Program-made: the position numbers and the translations under genes
Source of the DNA: Rhodobacter sp.
GTDB lineage: Bacteria; Pseudomonadota; Alphaproteobacteria; Rhodobacterales; Rhodobacteraceae
Length of the DNA stretch: 36,445 nucleotides
Direction: 5' to 3'
Assembly (NCBI GenBank): GCA_030065095.1
Contig: JASJDP010000037.1
Location: 1-36,445, forward strand
Part shown: positions 24,581-32,465 of the stretch, piece by piece
How the letters are laid out: every line of letters begins with the position of its first letter
How positions within the stretch are numbered: the stretch's first letter is position 1
Notes under the pieces: generated by a model
Seen by the model: the letters and a program-made list of their open reading frames with translations, nothing else
The model's database searches: none
What the model was told of the DNA's origin: nothing

Positions 24581-26161
24581 TCAGTTAAAGCTGAAATACT
24601 TGAACTTCGCCGTGTCGTCCGGCGCCACGACGGTCTGGACGTTCGACTTCATGCCCCAGTTCAGCACCTGGTGGTGAATCGGGATGTAAAGCTGTTCGGC
24701 CTGCACCACCTGCCAGATCTCGTTGATCATCGTGTCGCGCGCCGGCAGATCTGTCTCGGATGCCAGGGCCTCGATCTTCACATCCAGTTCGGGGTTGGAA
24801 TAGCGGGTGCCGTTCCACGAGCCGTACTTGTCGTCGCGGGTGTGGACGAGGAAGTTGAAGATATACTCGGAATCATAGGTCGGCACGCCCCAGCCCAGCA
24901 TGTAGAAGTCGGTCTCCAGCGTGTTGATCAGCGGGAAGTGCTGGGCCTTGGGTTTAGCGTCGAGGTTCACGGTGATGCCGATCTGGGCGAGCATGCCCAC
25001 GGCTGCCTGGCAGATCGCCTCGTCATTGATATAGCGGTCGTTGGGGCAGTTCAGCGTGATCGAGAAGCCGTCGCCATAGCCCGCGTCCGCCATCAGGTCC
25101 TTGGCCCTGTCGACGTCGGTCATCGACGCGCCGTCCATCTCGGCGTTCCAGCCGTTGACGAAGGGGGGCGAGATCATGCCGGCCGGCGCCGATTGGCCGC
25201 GCATCACCACCTGCTTGATGGCGTCGCGGTTGATCGCCATCGACATCGCCTGGCGCACGCGCAGGTCGGCCAGCGGGTTGGCGCCCTCGACATTGTCGTT
25301 CGCGAGGTCCGCGTCGCCCTGGTTCATGCCGAAAAAGATGACGCGGTTCTGCGGCGCGGTGCGCACGTCGAGCCCGTCGGCCGAGGCCACGCGGCCGAGA
25401 TCCTGCACGGGCACGTCCTGGATGAAGTCGACCTCACCCGACAGAAGTGCGGCAACGCGGGTCGCGGCGTTCTGGATCGGGGTATAGACGATCTCGGTCA
25501 CTTCCATGGGGAACTCGCCGTTGCCCCAATAGTTCTCGTTGATCGCCAGGACCGTCTTCACGTCGGGTTCGCGGCTGACCAGCCTGTAGGGGCCGGTGCC
25601 GTTGGCGTTCTTGGCCGCAAATGTGTCTTCGCCGCCTTCGTAGTCCTGCACCTTGACGGCGTTGTTGGCCTCGGCCCAGTCCTTGTCCATGATGAACATG
25701 TTGGTGAGGTTGTTGGGCATGATCGGGTTGGGGCCGTTCGTCACGATCTCGACCGTCATCGGATCGGGCGCGCGCACCTCGACCACGGACGCGAGCAGCT
25801 CCTTGTAGTCGCTGTCGGGCGTCATCGCGCGGTCGAGCGAAAACTTGACGTCTTCGCTGTCGAACGCGGCCCCGTCGTGGTAGGTGACGCCTTCACGCAG
25901 CTTGAAGACCCAGACATTGGGATCCGCTTCCGAGGGGCCCCATTCTGTGGCCAGCGCCGGAACGATGGCGCCGGTCATGTCGCGCATCACCAAGGGCTCC
26001 ATGATCTGGTGGGCCAGCGCGCTGGTCGGTCCTTCGTTCTGGGCGTGCGGGTCGAGGGTCAAGGCGTCGCCGGCACGGGCCCAACGCAGCGTCTCGGCGT
26101 TGACGCTGAGGGCGGTTGTGGCCAGCAGCGCGGCTGCCAGCGCAAGGGTCTTGTGGGTCAT
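24581..26161 (-). CDS. Peptide/opine-type ABC solute-binding protein (family 5)
   Basis: This 526-residue periplasmic binding protein starts with a signal peptide (MTHKTLALAAALLATTALSV, then NAE with cleavage after A). Family-5 (DppA/OppA) features follow: DALTLDPHAQNEGPT, WVFKLREGVTYHDGAAF, NGTGPYRLVS, NENYWG, and VRQAMSMAINRDAI. The start at 26161 is preceded by GGGAGAA. Members bind di- or oligopeptides, nickel complexes or glycosides. No permease or ATPase gene adjoins it, so it is an orphan binding protein here. It is ended by the strong terminator at 24539-24572. Confidence 0.94.
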   Translation of the reverse strand: MTHKTLALAAALLATTALSVNAETLRWARAGDALTLDPHAQNEGPTSALAHQIMEPLVMRDMTGAIVPALATEWGPSEADPNVWVFKLREGVTYHDGAAFDSEDVKFSLDRAMTPDSDYKELLASVVEVRAPDPMTVEIVTNGPNPIMPNNLTNMFIMDKDWAEANNAVKVQDYEGGEDTFAAKNANGTGPYRLVSREPDVKTVLAINENYWGNGEFPMEVTEIVYTPIQNAATRVAALLSGEVDFIQDVPVQDLGRVASADGLDVRTAPQNRVIFFGMNQGDADLANDNVEGANPLADLRVRQAMSMAINRDAIKQVVMRGQSAPAGMISPPFVNGWNAEMDGASMTDVDRAKDLMADAGYGDGFSITLNCPNDRYINDEAICQAAVGMLAQIGITVNLDAKPKAQHFPLINTLETDFYMLGWGVPTYDSEYIFNFLVHTRDDKYGSWNGTRYSNPELDVKIEALASETDLPARDTMINEIWQVVQAEQLYIPIHHQVLNWGMKSNVQTVVAPDDTAKFKYFSFN

Positions 26162-26272
26162 GAGGTATTCTCCCTGATTGATGGGACGAATTATGACCGG
26201 GCGGTCAAGATTGGCAATGCTTAGACAGTAACGATTTTCACCGCACACGATTCCGATCCGGCAATGCGGCGG

Positions 26273-27103
26273 TCAGCGGCCGGCGAGCGTGCGCAGTACC
26301 GTGCGGGCGGCGTCGGTCAGCGGTGCCTCGGTCGTCGAGAGCAGCTTGATCCGGTCGAATTCTTCAGGGCGCTCGGCGAGCGTCTGCCTCAAGGCCGCGC
26401 CGAAGACCTGGCGCAGTTCGGTGCCGACATTGAATTTGCAGACATTGCTGGTACGGGCCAGGTCCGACCGCACCTGCGCGGGAATCCCAGAGCTGCCATG
26501 CAGCACCAGCGGCACGCCGGTTACCGCCTCGATGGCGTCAAGGGCCGTACGGTCGATCTGCGTTCCGGCGGTCCGCTGCAAATGCACGTTGCCCACCGAA
26601 ACGGCCATGGCATCCACGCCCGTTTCGGCGGCAAAGCGCCGGGCCTCGCCGGGGTCCGTTCCCGTGGAGGCCGCCCCGTCGGCATAACCCACGATGCCGA
26701 TCTCGCCCTCGATCGACACGCCCGCGGCCCGCGCCATGCGGGCAATGGCGGCGGTTTGGGCGATGTTGTCGGCGAGCGGCAGTTTCGATCCGTCGAACAT
26801 CACCGAGGTAAAGCCGCAGTCGATGGCCTCTCGGCAGTCGTCGGCCGAATAGCCATGATCGAGATGCGCCACGACCGGCACGGCCGCACGCTCGCCCAGA
26901 TGCCGGAACATCGCCGCCAGCACCGGCAGGGGCGTATGCGCGCGGCAGCCGGGGCCCGCCTGCAGGATCACCGGCAGATCTTCGGCCTCGGCAGCCGCGA
27001 CATAGGCGCGGGCGTCTTCCCAGCCCAGCACCACCAGACCGGCAACGGCGTATCCGTCCCGAAGCGCGGGCTGCAGGACCTCGGACAAGGTGACAAGCGT
27101 CAT
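26273..27103 (-). CDS. iolJ: Class II ketose-bisphosphate aldolase (IolJ-like)
   Basis: This 276-residue zinc-dependent aldolase of the FbaA/GatY/IolJ family has the zinc-ligand and catalytic motifs VVAHLDHGYSADDC, SVMFDGSKLP, EGEIGIVGY and VLHGSSGIP, then KFNVGTELRQ near the C-terminus. In the inositol pathway IolJ splits 2-deoxy-5-keto-gluconate-6-phosphate into malonic semialdehyde and DHAP. Its place after iolB and iolC favours that role over glycolytic or tagatose aldolase. GGGAGACC just upstream of the ATG is a good ribosome-binding site. Confidence 0.88.
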   Translation of the reverse strand: MTLVTLSEVLQPALRDGYAVAGLVVLGWEDARAYVAAAEAEDLPVILQAGPGCRAHTPLPVLAAMFRHLGERAAVPVVAHLDHGYSADDCREAIDCGFTSVMFDGSKLPLADNIAQTAAIARMARAAGVSIEGEIGIVGYADGAASTGTDPGEARRFAAETGVDAMAVSVGNVHLQRTAGTQIDRTALDAIEAVTGVPLVLHGSSGIPAQVRSDLARTSNVCKFNVGTELRQVFGAALRQTLAERPEEFDRIKLLSTTEAPLTDAARTVLRTLAGR

Positions 27104-27109
27104 TCACCG

Positions 27110-27195
27110 GTCTCCCACGCGCCCCGGACCTGATGCCGGGCCTCCAGCCCGCCCTCGTCCGGTTGCGCGTCGAGATCCCGGATCAAGCCTGGCAT
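27110..27195. repeat. Short palindromic repeat-like segment between iolB and iolJ
   Basis: The gap contains CCCCGGACCTGATGCCGGGC and, further on, GATCCCGGATCAAGCCTGGC, which are partly complementary (CCGGGxxTGATCC-type arms). Such CCGGG...TGATC elements recur between genes of many alphaproteobacteria. It may act as mRNA structure within the operon. Confidence 0.45.
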
Positions 27196-27200
27196 GGGCT

Positions 27201-28043
27201 TCATTTGAACTTGGCGATCATGTCCTTGATGCCTGGGATCGTCTCGATCTGATAGGCGTGGCTCGGCTGGAAATACTGAACCAAGGGCCGTTGCGAGGCG
27301 CCGCCGAGGATCGTGAAATAATACATCTCGTAGCCGGGCAGAACCGCGCAGGGATGATAGCCGGTATCGATGCAGATCGTCGATCCGTCGACGATGTGAT
27401 AGGCATCGCCCGGCTGCCCATCCTCGCGCTGCAGCATCTGCAGACCCGAGCCGTGCCTGGGACGGAAGCGGAAGTTGTAGGTCTCGTCATGGTGCGTCTC
27501 GGTCGGCAGCCGGTCGGTGTCGTGCTTGTGGCTGGGAAAGCCCGACCAGCCGCCGGCGCCGACGGTATAAAGCTCGCTGACCAAGAGCCGCCCGACCTTG
27601 TCGGCCTGTTTTTGCCCCAGGATATGCTTGATCTTGCGGTGGGTCTTGGTGTCGTCGCTGCCGTACTGCACGAGGTCCAGATCGGCCGACCGTACCGTGA
27701 ACGGGTCGAGCACGTCTTGACACCTGGCGCCGGCCACGAAGACTTCGCAGTCGTCCGAAACACAGACCATGTCCACATGCGCGCCCGACGGGACATAGGT
27801 GCCCTCCGGCTCGCCGTCCCAGACATCCTCGCCGCGGTTGCCGAGCGCGGCCACCTTGTGCCCCTCGATGTCGAGGTCCACCGTGCCGGTCGCCGGCACC
27901 ACGCAGGTCTCGTAGCCTGGCGTGCGATAGGCGAAAGCCTCGCCCTTCTTCAGCTTGACGATGTTGAAATAGTTCAGCGGGACCGTCGGATTGTCGATGT
28001 CGACGATGGCTTCGTTGCGGTTGTCGAACGGGGCGATATGCAT
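27201..28043 (-). CDS. iolB: 5-deoxy-glucuronate isomerase
   Basis: IolB converts 5-deoxy-D-glucuronate to 2-deoxy-5-keto-D-gluconate in myo-inositol breakdown. The 280-residue bicupin protein shows the metal-binding SHKHDTDRLPTETHHDETYNF region (given here as two parts: SHKHDTD and the following TETHHDE), LQREDGQPGDAYHIVDG, and GYHPCAVLPGYEMYYFTIL near the end. GAGGAG within the last codons of iolC serves as its ribosome-binding site, and the two genes are only 4 bases apart. The start at 28043 fits the family start (MHIAPFDNRN). Confidence 0.95.
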   Translation of the reverse strand: MHIAPFDNRNEAIVDIDNPTVPLNYFNIVKLKKGEAFAYRTPGYETCVVPATGTVDLDIEGHKVAALGNRGEDVWDGEPEGTYVPSGAHVDMVCVSDDCEVFVAGARCQDVLDPFTVRSADLDLVQYGSDDTKTHRKIKHILGQKQADKVGRLLVSELYTVGAGGWSGFPSHKHDTDRLPTETHHDETYNFRFRPRHGSGLQMLQREDGQPGDAYHIVDGSTICIDTGYHPCAVLPGYEMYYFTILGGASQRPLVQYFQPSHAYQIETIPGIKDMIAKFK

Positions 28044-28047
28044 GGAA

Positions 28048-28974
28048 TTACTCCTCGGGTAGGGACATGCCGGGATGCCCGGCGATGAAGCTGTCGAGCT
28101 CGTCCGGCGTCGGCATTGCGGGCGCGCAGCCGACTCGGGTGACGACGATGGCGGCGGCGGCGGAACCGCGCTTGACGGCGTCCCGCAGCGTGTGCCCGGC
28201 GGCCAGCGACGCCAGGAACGTGCCCATAAAGGCGTCGCCGGCCCCGGTGGGTTTCAGCGCATCGACCTTGAAGATGCCGGTGCGATGTTCGTCGTCTCCC
28301 TGCAACGTGATCGCACCCCGGTGGCCCATCTTGTAGACGACGATCTTGCCCTGTTCCGCCAGGGCCCGCGCGGCATCGAGCCCGCCGTCGTAGCTTGCCG
28401 CCAGCACGCCGAATTCGTCGTCATTGCCGACGATGACGTCGCTGGCCGCGGCGGCCTGTGCATAGGTATCCGCCGCCGTTCTGGAATCCGGCCACGAATA
28501 GGGGCGATAGTCGATGTCCAGCACGATGGGCACATGGGCGGCCTGCGCGCGCTTGAACGCCAGGAGCGTCGCGCCGCGTGACGGTTCCGAAGCCAGGACC
28601 GTACCCGCGCCGACGACGGCGCCGAAGCCGGCAAAGTCGACCGCCGCGATATCCCGGGCGTTCAGCTGGAAGTCGGCGGCGTTGTTGCGGTAGATCACGG
28701 CCTGGGTGTCGGCCTTGTTGGTGTCGACGACGGCCAGCGAATTGCGCGCCTCGCCGCCGACGCGGCGAACATGCGCGGTATCGACGCCATAGCCCGCCAG
28801 CTGGTTCGTCACCCAGGTTCCCACCGGATCGTTGCTGACGCAGGTGACAAGGGCGGCTTGCCCGCCCTGGCGGCAGATCGCGGCGGCGATGTTGGCCGAG
28901 GACCCGCCAAGCGCCGAGACCCAGCGCGCGCCGTCCTCCAGCCGGGTGCCCGGCGGATCGGCATAGAAATCCAT
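28048..28974 (-). CDS. iolC: 5-dehydro-2-deoxygluconokinase, short form; start uncertain
   Basis: IolC phosphorylates 2-deoxy-5-keto-D-gluconate. The PfkB/ribokinase fold is clear: LGGSSANIAAAI near the start, GNDDEFGVLA in the middle, and the catalytic KPTGAGDAFMGTF near the end. The first ATG (28974) gives 308 residues but omits the usual first strand: translation upstream in frame reads RFLIIGRAG directly before MDFYADPPGT, which matches the family N-terminus. Between the in-frame TAG at 29062-29064 and the ATG there is no ATG, GTG or TTG; only a CTG (28993-28995) is available. The true start is therefore probably non-standard or has been altered. There is no fused C-terminal DUF2090 domain. 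Confidence 0.88.
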   Translation of the reverse strand: MDFYADPPGTRLEDGARWVSALGGSSANIAAAICRQGGQAALVTCVSNDPVGTWVTNQLAGYGVDTAHVRRVGGEARNSLAVVDTNKADTQAVIYRNNAADFQLNARDIAAVDFAGFGAVVGAGTVLASEPSRGATLLAFKRAQAAHVPIVLDIDYRPYSWPDSRTAADTYAQAAAASDVIVGNDDEFGVLAASYDGGLDAARALAEQGKIVVYKMGHRGAITLQGDDEHRTGIFKVDALKPTGAGDAFMGTFLASLAAGHTLRDAVKRGSAAAAIVVTRVGCAPAMPTPDELDSFIAGHPGMSLPEE

Positions 28975-29061
28975 TCCGGCACGGCCGATGATCAGGAAAC
29001 GGTTCGACGTCGGCGCGGTGATGTCAGAAACCCCGTGGCAAGGCGGCCGATGAGGCGGTTC

Positions 29062-29186
29062 CTATCAGGTTTGAAAGGAAACCCATCAGCGGCGGTGATT
29101 GCATCGCGGCAGAACTTGACGTCATGAGCGGGTCTGACGCAAGGGACGAAAACACGTTCAGCGACGGGTTCTATCAAATATGAAAG
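29062..29186. promoter_or_regulatory. iolC-iolG divergent control region with repeated CTATCA...TGAAAG motif
   Basis: CTATCAGGTTTGAAAG (29062-29077) and CTATCAAATATGAAAG (29171-29186) share 13 of 16 positions; the second covers the iolG start codon. The first copy overlaps a GGTTT...AAACC palindrome (29068-29083) and abuts AAACCCATCA (29079-29088), whose reverse complement TGATGGGTTT also occurs upstream of the LacI-type gene. These are candidate operators of the inositol regulator; assignment is inferred. Confidence 0.5.
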
Positions 29187-30280
29187 AGTTGGGGATCGGC
29201 ATCGTGGGCGGTGGCTATATGGGCAAGGCGCATTCCGCCGCCATGGCCGCGGTCGGCACCGTGTTCGAAACCGCGCTGAAGCCGCGGCTGGAGATGATTG
29301 CCGCCACGATGCCGGAAAGCGCCGAACGCTACCGCGCCGCCTATGGCTTCGTACGGGCGACGGCGGACTGGCGCGATCTGGTGGCGGATCCGCGCGTCGA
29401 GGCGGTGGTGATCGCGTCGCCGCAGGACACCCATCGCGAGATTGCCGAGGCGTGCTTTGCCCGCGGCCTGCCGGTGATGTGCGAAAAGCCGCTCGGTGTC
29501 TCGCTGGCGGACGCGCGGGCGATGGTGGCCGCCGCCGAGGCATCGGGCTGCGCCAACATGGTGGCCTATAACTACATCCGCACACCGGCCTCGCAATATG
29601 CGCGCCGTCTGGTCGCCGAGGGCGCGCTGGGGCGGATCACCTGGTTTCGAGCCGAGCATGTAGAGGATTTCCACAACGACACCGACGTGGCCGCCTGGCG
29701 CTATCAGGGCCGGGCGAACGGCTGCATCGGCGATCTGGCGCCGCATATCTACAACGCGGCGCTGGCGCTGATGGGGCCGGTGGCCGAGCTGTCGGCGCGG
29801 ATCGAGACGGTCCATGCCGAACGCGGCGGCATTCCTGTGACCAACGACGATCAGGTGCAGATGATGTGCCGGTTCGAAAACGGCGCCATGGGGCATCTGT
29901 TTTCCAGCCGCGTCGCGACGGGCCGCAAGATGGGCTATGCCTACGAGATATTCGGTACCGACGGCGCTATTCGGTTCGATCAGGAAGACCAGAACGCGCT
30001 CTGGTTCTACGACGCCTCCGATCCGCCGGAGCGGCGCGGATTCCGGAAAATCCTGACCGGGCCGGCGCATCCCGACTATCTGGCCTTTTGCAAGGGCCCG
30101 GGGCACGGCACCGGCTATCAGGACCAGATCATCGTCGAGGCGAAGGATTTCCTGACGGCGATCGAGAGGGGTGAACCGGTCTGGCCCACGTTCCGCGACG
30201 GGCTGGAGGTACGACGCATCGTCGAGGCGGCCTATGCAAGCGACGAGACCGGAACCTGGGTTTCGGTGGATGAATTCTGA
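29180..30280 (+). CDS. iolG: Inositol 2-dehydrogenase-like Gfo/Idh/MocA oxidoreductase
   Basis: This is a 366-residue NAD-dependent dehydrogenase. The Rossmann loop is GIVGGGYMGKAH (about residues 7-18), followed by VVIASPQDTH, the EKPLGV lysine motif (about 97-102) and YNYIRTP. The C-terminal domain has GDLAPHIYNAAL with the catalytic Asp and His. Position upstream of iolE and divergent from iolC makes oxidation of myo-inositol or an isomer the likely reaction. A second family member lies two genes downstream, so the two may handle different inositol stereoisomers. No clear ribosome-binding site precedes the ATG. Confidence 0.85.
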   Translation: MKELGIGIVGGGYMGKAHSAAMAAVGTVFETALKPRLEMIAATMPESAERYRAAYGFVRATADWRDLVADPRVEAVVIASPQDTHREIAEACFARGLPVMCEKPLGVSLADARAMVAAAEASGCANMVAYNYIRTPASQYARRLVAEGALGRITWFRAEHVEDFHNDTDVAAWRYQGRANGCIGDLAPHIYNAALALMGPVAELSARIETVHAERGGIPVTNDDQVQMMCRFENGAMGHLFSSRVATGRKMGYAYEIFGTDGAIRFDQEDQNALWFYDASDPPERRGFRKILTGPAHPDYLAFCKGPGHGTGYQDQIIVEAKDFLTAIERGEPVWPTFRDGLEVRRIVEAAYASDETGTWVSVDEF

Positions 30281-30290
30281 GGGGGACGAG

Positions 30291-31181
30291 ATGGCTATCG
30301 AGATCGGCAATGCGCCCTGTTCCTGGGGCGTCGAATTCGCGGACGACCCGCGCAATCCACCGTGGCGGCGGGTGCTGGCGGAATGCAAGGAGGCCGGGTT
30401 CAACGGCATCGAACTGGGACCGGTCGGCTTTATGCCCGAAGACCCGGCCGAGCTGGGCGAGGCGCTGGACGAGTTTCAGCTGACGCTGATCGGCGGGGTG
30501 GTGTTCCGGCCATTCCACGACCCGGCCAAATGGGACGACGTCCTGGACGGCGCGGTCCGCACCTGCAAGGCGCTGGTGGCGCATGGGGCGCGGCATCTGG
30601 TGCTGATCGACGCGATCTCGGCGCGCCGGGCGCCGACGGCAGGGCGGCCGGGCGAGGCGGAACAGATGGATCCGGCCGAATGGGCCGCCTTTGTCGATCG
30701 GTTCCAGACCATCGCCAGGATGGGCGCCGAGGAGTACGGGCTGACCGTGGGCATCCATGCCCATGCGGCCGGGTTCATGGATTTCGAGCCGGAGCTGGAG
30801 CGGCTTTTGGGCGAGATCGACGAGGGCATCCTGAAGATCTGTTTCGACACCGGGCACCATTCCTATGCCGGCTACGACCCGGTGGCCTTCATGCAGCGGC
30901 ATATGGGCCGGATCAGCTATATGCATTTCAAGGATATCGACCCAAAGGTGAAAGCCTGGGCGGTCGAGAACCGGATCGGGTTCTACGACGCCTGTGCCGA
31001 GGGGATCTTTTGCAAGCTGGGGCTGGGCGACGTCGATTTCCCCAGCGTGCGGCAGATCCTGCTGGACCATGGGTTCGAAGGCTGGTGCACGGTCGAGCAG
31101 GACTGCGACCCGCAGGGCAGGACGTCGCCGCTCGAGGACAACAGCCACAACGGCAAGTACCTGAAATCCATCGGGTTCTGA
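30291..31181 (+). CDS. iolE: Myo-inosose-2 dehydratase
   Basis: IolE dehydrates scyllo-inosose (2-keto-myo-inositol) to 3D-trihydroxycyclohexane-1,2-dione. The 296-residue TIM-barrel protein starts with the typical IGNAPCSWGVEFADDPRNPP and contains GFNGIELGPVGFMPE, GIHAHAAGFMDFE, CFDTGHHSYAGYDP, YMHFKDIDP and the C-terminal TVEQDCDPQG, which supply metal and substrate ligands. GAGGGGGACGAG lies just upstream of the ATG at 30291. It is 10 bases behind iolG and is followed by a perfect palindrome before the next gene. Confidence 0.94.
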   Translation: MAIEIGNAPCSWGVEFADDPRNPPWRRVLAECKEAGFNGIELGPVGFMPEDPAELGEALDEFQLTLIGGVVFRPFHDPAKWDDVLDGAVRTCKALVAHGARHLVLIDAISARRAPTAGRPGEAEQMDPAEWAAFVDRFQTIARMGAEEYGLTVGIHAHAAGFMDFEPELERLLGEIDEGILKICFDTGHHSYAGYDPVAFMQRHMGRISYMHFKDIDPKVKAWAVENRIGFYDACAEGIFCKLGLGDVDFPSVRQILLDHGFEGWCTVEQDCDPQGRTSPLEDNSHNGKYLKSIGF

Positions 31182-31188
31182 GCGCGGC

Positions 31189-31211
31189 ACGAATTTTCGC
31201 CGAAAATTCGT
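31189..31211. repeat. Perfect palindrome between iolE and the next dehydrogenase gene
   Basis: ACGAATTTTCG (31189-31199) is the exact reverse complement of CGAAAATTCGT (31201-31211), with one base between. It sits 7 bases after the iolE stop inside an operon, so it is more likely an mRNA-stability or attenuation hairpin than a terminator. This AATTTTCG-type palindrome resembles elements I recall as common in Rhodobacteraceae gene gaps. Confidence 0.85.
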
Positions 31212-31242
31212 TGCCCCCTGCGGCATCGACGAGGACACGGGC

Positions 31243-32376
31243 ATGACAAAACTCAAATGGGGTCTGATCGGCGGCGGACGCGGCAGCCAGATCGGGCCCG
31301 CGCACCGGCTGGGGGCGCAGGCGGACGGGCTTTATACATTTGCCGCCGCGGCTTTGGATCATCGCCCCGACGAGGGTCGCGCCTATGCGCGGGAGCTTGG
31401 GGTCGCGGCCGACCGGGCCTATGGCGATTGGCAGGAGATGCTGGCCGCCGAACGCGGGCGGGACGACCGCGTCGATCTGGTGACGGTGGCGACGCCCAAT
31501 GCCACCCATTTCGAGATCACCAGGGCCTTTCTCGAGGCCGGGTTCCACGTGCTCTGCGAAAAGCCGATGACGATGACGGTCGAGGAAGGCGAAGAGATCG
31601 TGCGGGTGGCGCGGGCGTCCGGCAAGGTCTGCGCGGTGAACTATTGCTATTCCGCCTATCCGATGGTGCGCCAGGCCCGCGCGATGGTGCGCGCGGGCGA
31701 AATCGGCAAGGTGCGTCTGGTGGTGACGAGTTTCAGCCATGGCCACCACGGCGACGCGACGGATGCCGACAATCCGCGCGTGCGCTGGCGCTATGATCCC
31801 GCGATGGCGGGCGTTTCGGGCCAGTTCGCCGATTGCGGTATCCACGCCTTGCACATGGCGAGCTTTGTCTGCGACGATCAGGTCGAGACGCTCAGCGCCG
31901 ATTTCGCGTCGACAATTGCGAGCCGCGAACTGGAAGACGACGCGATGGTGAATTTCCGCATGGGCCGGGGCACCGTCGGGCGGCTCTGGACCTCGTCGGT
32001 GGCAATCGGGCGGCAGCACGGGTTCGACCTGCAGGTCTTTGGCGAGACCGGGGGGCTGCGCTGGGCGTCGGAGCAGCCGAACCAACTGATCTACACCCCC
32101 GTCGGTGGACGCACCCAGGTCATCGAGAAGGGCGAGGCCGGGCTGTCCGACGACGCGGCGCGGCTGAGCCGGGTGGCGATCGCCCACCCCGAGGGGTTTC
32201 CGCTGGCGGTGGCGAATATCTATGTCGATCTGGCGGCGGCGATCCGGGGCGAGGCGCGAGACGGGCTGCCTACGCCGGCGGATGGGGCCCGGTCCATGGC
32301 GGCTGTGTTCGCCGCAGTCGAGTCCGCCGGCAAGGGCGGTGCCTGGGTGGACGCGCGCCCGCCGATGTTCCGGTAG
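31243..32376 (+). CDS. Second Gfo/Idh/MocA dehydrogenase of the inositol locus
   Basis: This is a 377-residue protein. The dinucleotide loop is GLIGGGRGSQIGPAHR, an extended form typical of IolX/IolW-like and related dehydrogenases. VTVATPNATHFE, CEKPMTMTVEEG (about residue 106) and YCYSAYPMVRQAR follow, and the catalytic region reads FADCGIHALHMA. It probably oxidises an inositol isomer (for example scyllo-inositol) or a related cyclitol; context is the only guide. It is co-oriented with iolG and iolE and converges on the desaturase-family gene. Confidence 0.88.
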   Translation: MTKLKWGLIGGGRGSQIGPAHRLGAQADGLYTFAAAALDHRPDEGRAYARELGVAADRAYGDWQEMLAAERGRDDRVDLVTVATPNATHFEITRAFLEAGFHVLCEKPMTMTVEEGEEIVRVARASGKVCAVNYCYSAYPMVRQARAMVRAGEIGKVRLVVTSFSHGHHGDATDADNPRVRWRYDPAMAGVSGQFADCGIHALHMASFVCDDQVETLSADFASTIASRELEDDAMVNFRMGRGTVGRLWTSSVAIGRQHGFDLQVFGETGGLRWASEQPNQLIYTPVGGRTQVIEKGEAGLSDDAARLSRVAIAHPEGFPLAVANIYVDLAAAIRGEARDGLPTPADGARSMAAVFAAVESAGKGGAWVDARPPMFR

Positions 32377-32382
32377 TCGCGT

Positions 32383-32455
32383 CCCCGGGTTCCGCCGGTC
32401 CGACCGGCCGGGGATCTGCCCCCGGACCCCCGGAAGTGTTTCTCCAGGATTAGGG
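32383..32455. repeat. GC-rich hairpin and dispersed-repeat-like tail between convergent genes
   Basis: CCCCGG (32383-32388) pairs with CCGGGG (32408-32413), enclosing an inner CCGGTC/GACCGG palindrome (32395-32407). It is followed by CCCCCGGACCCCCGGAAGTG and TTTCTCCAGG, resembling the CCGGAGTATTT-type repeat of Rhodobacteraceae. It may act as a bidirectional terminator. Confidence 0.55.
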
Positions 32456-32465
32456 AACCTTGGGT

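Noticed and set aside
24539-26224. Long plus-strand frame opposite the family-5 binding protein
   Set aside because: It is an exact antisense mirror of a clear coding gene, runs through the terminator hairpin and resembles no protein family.
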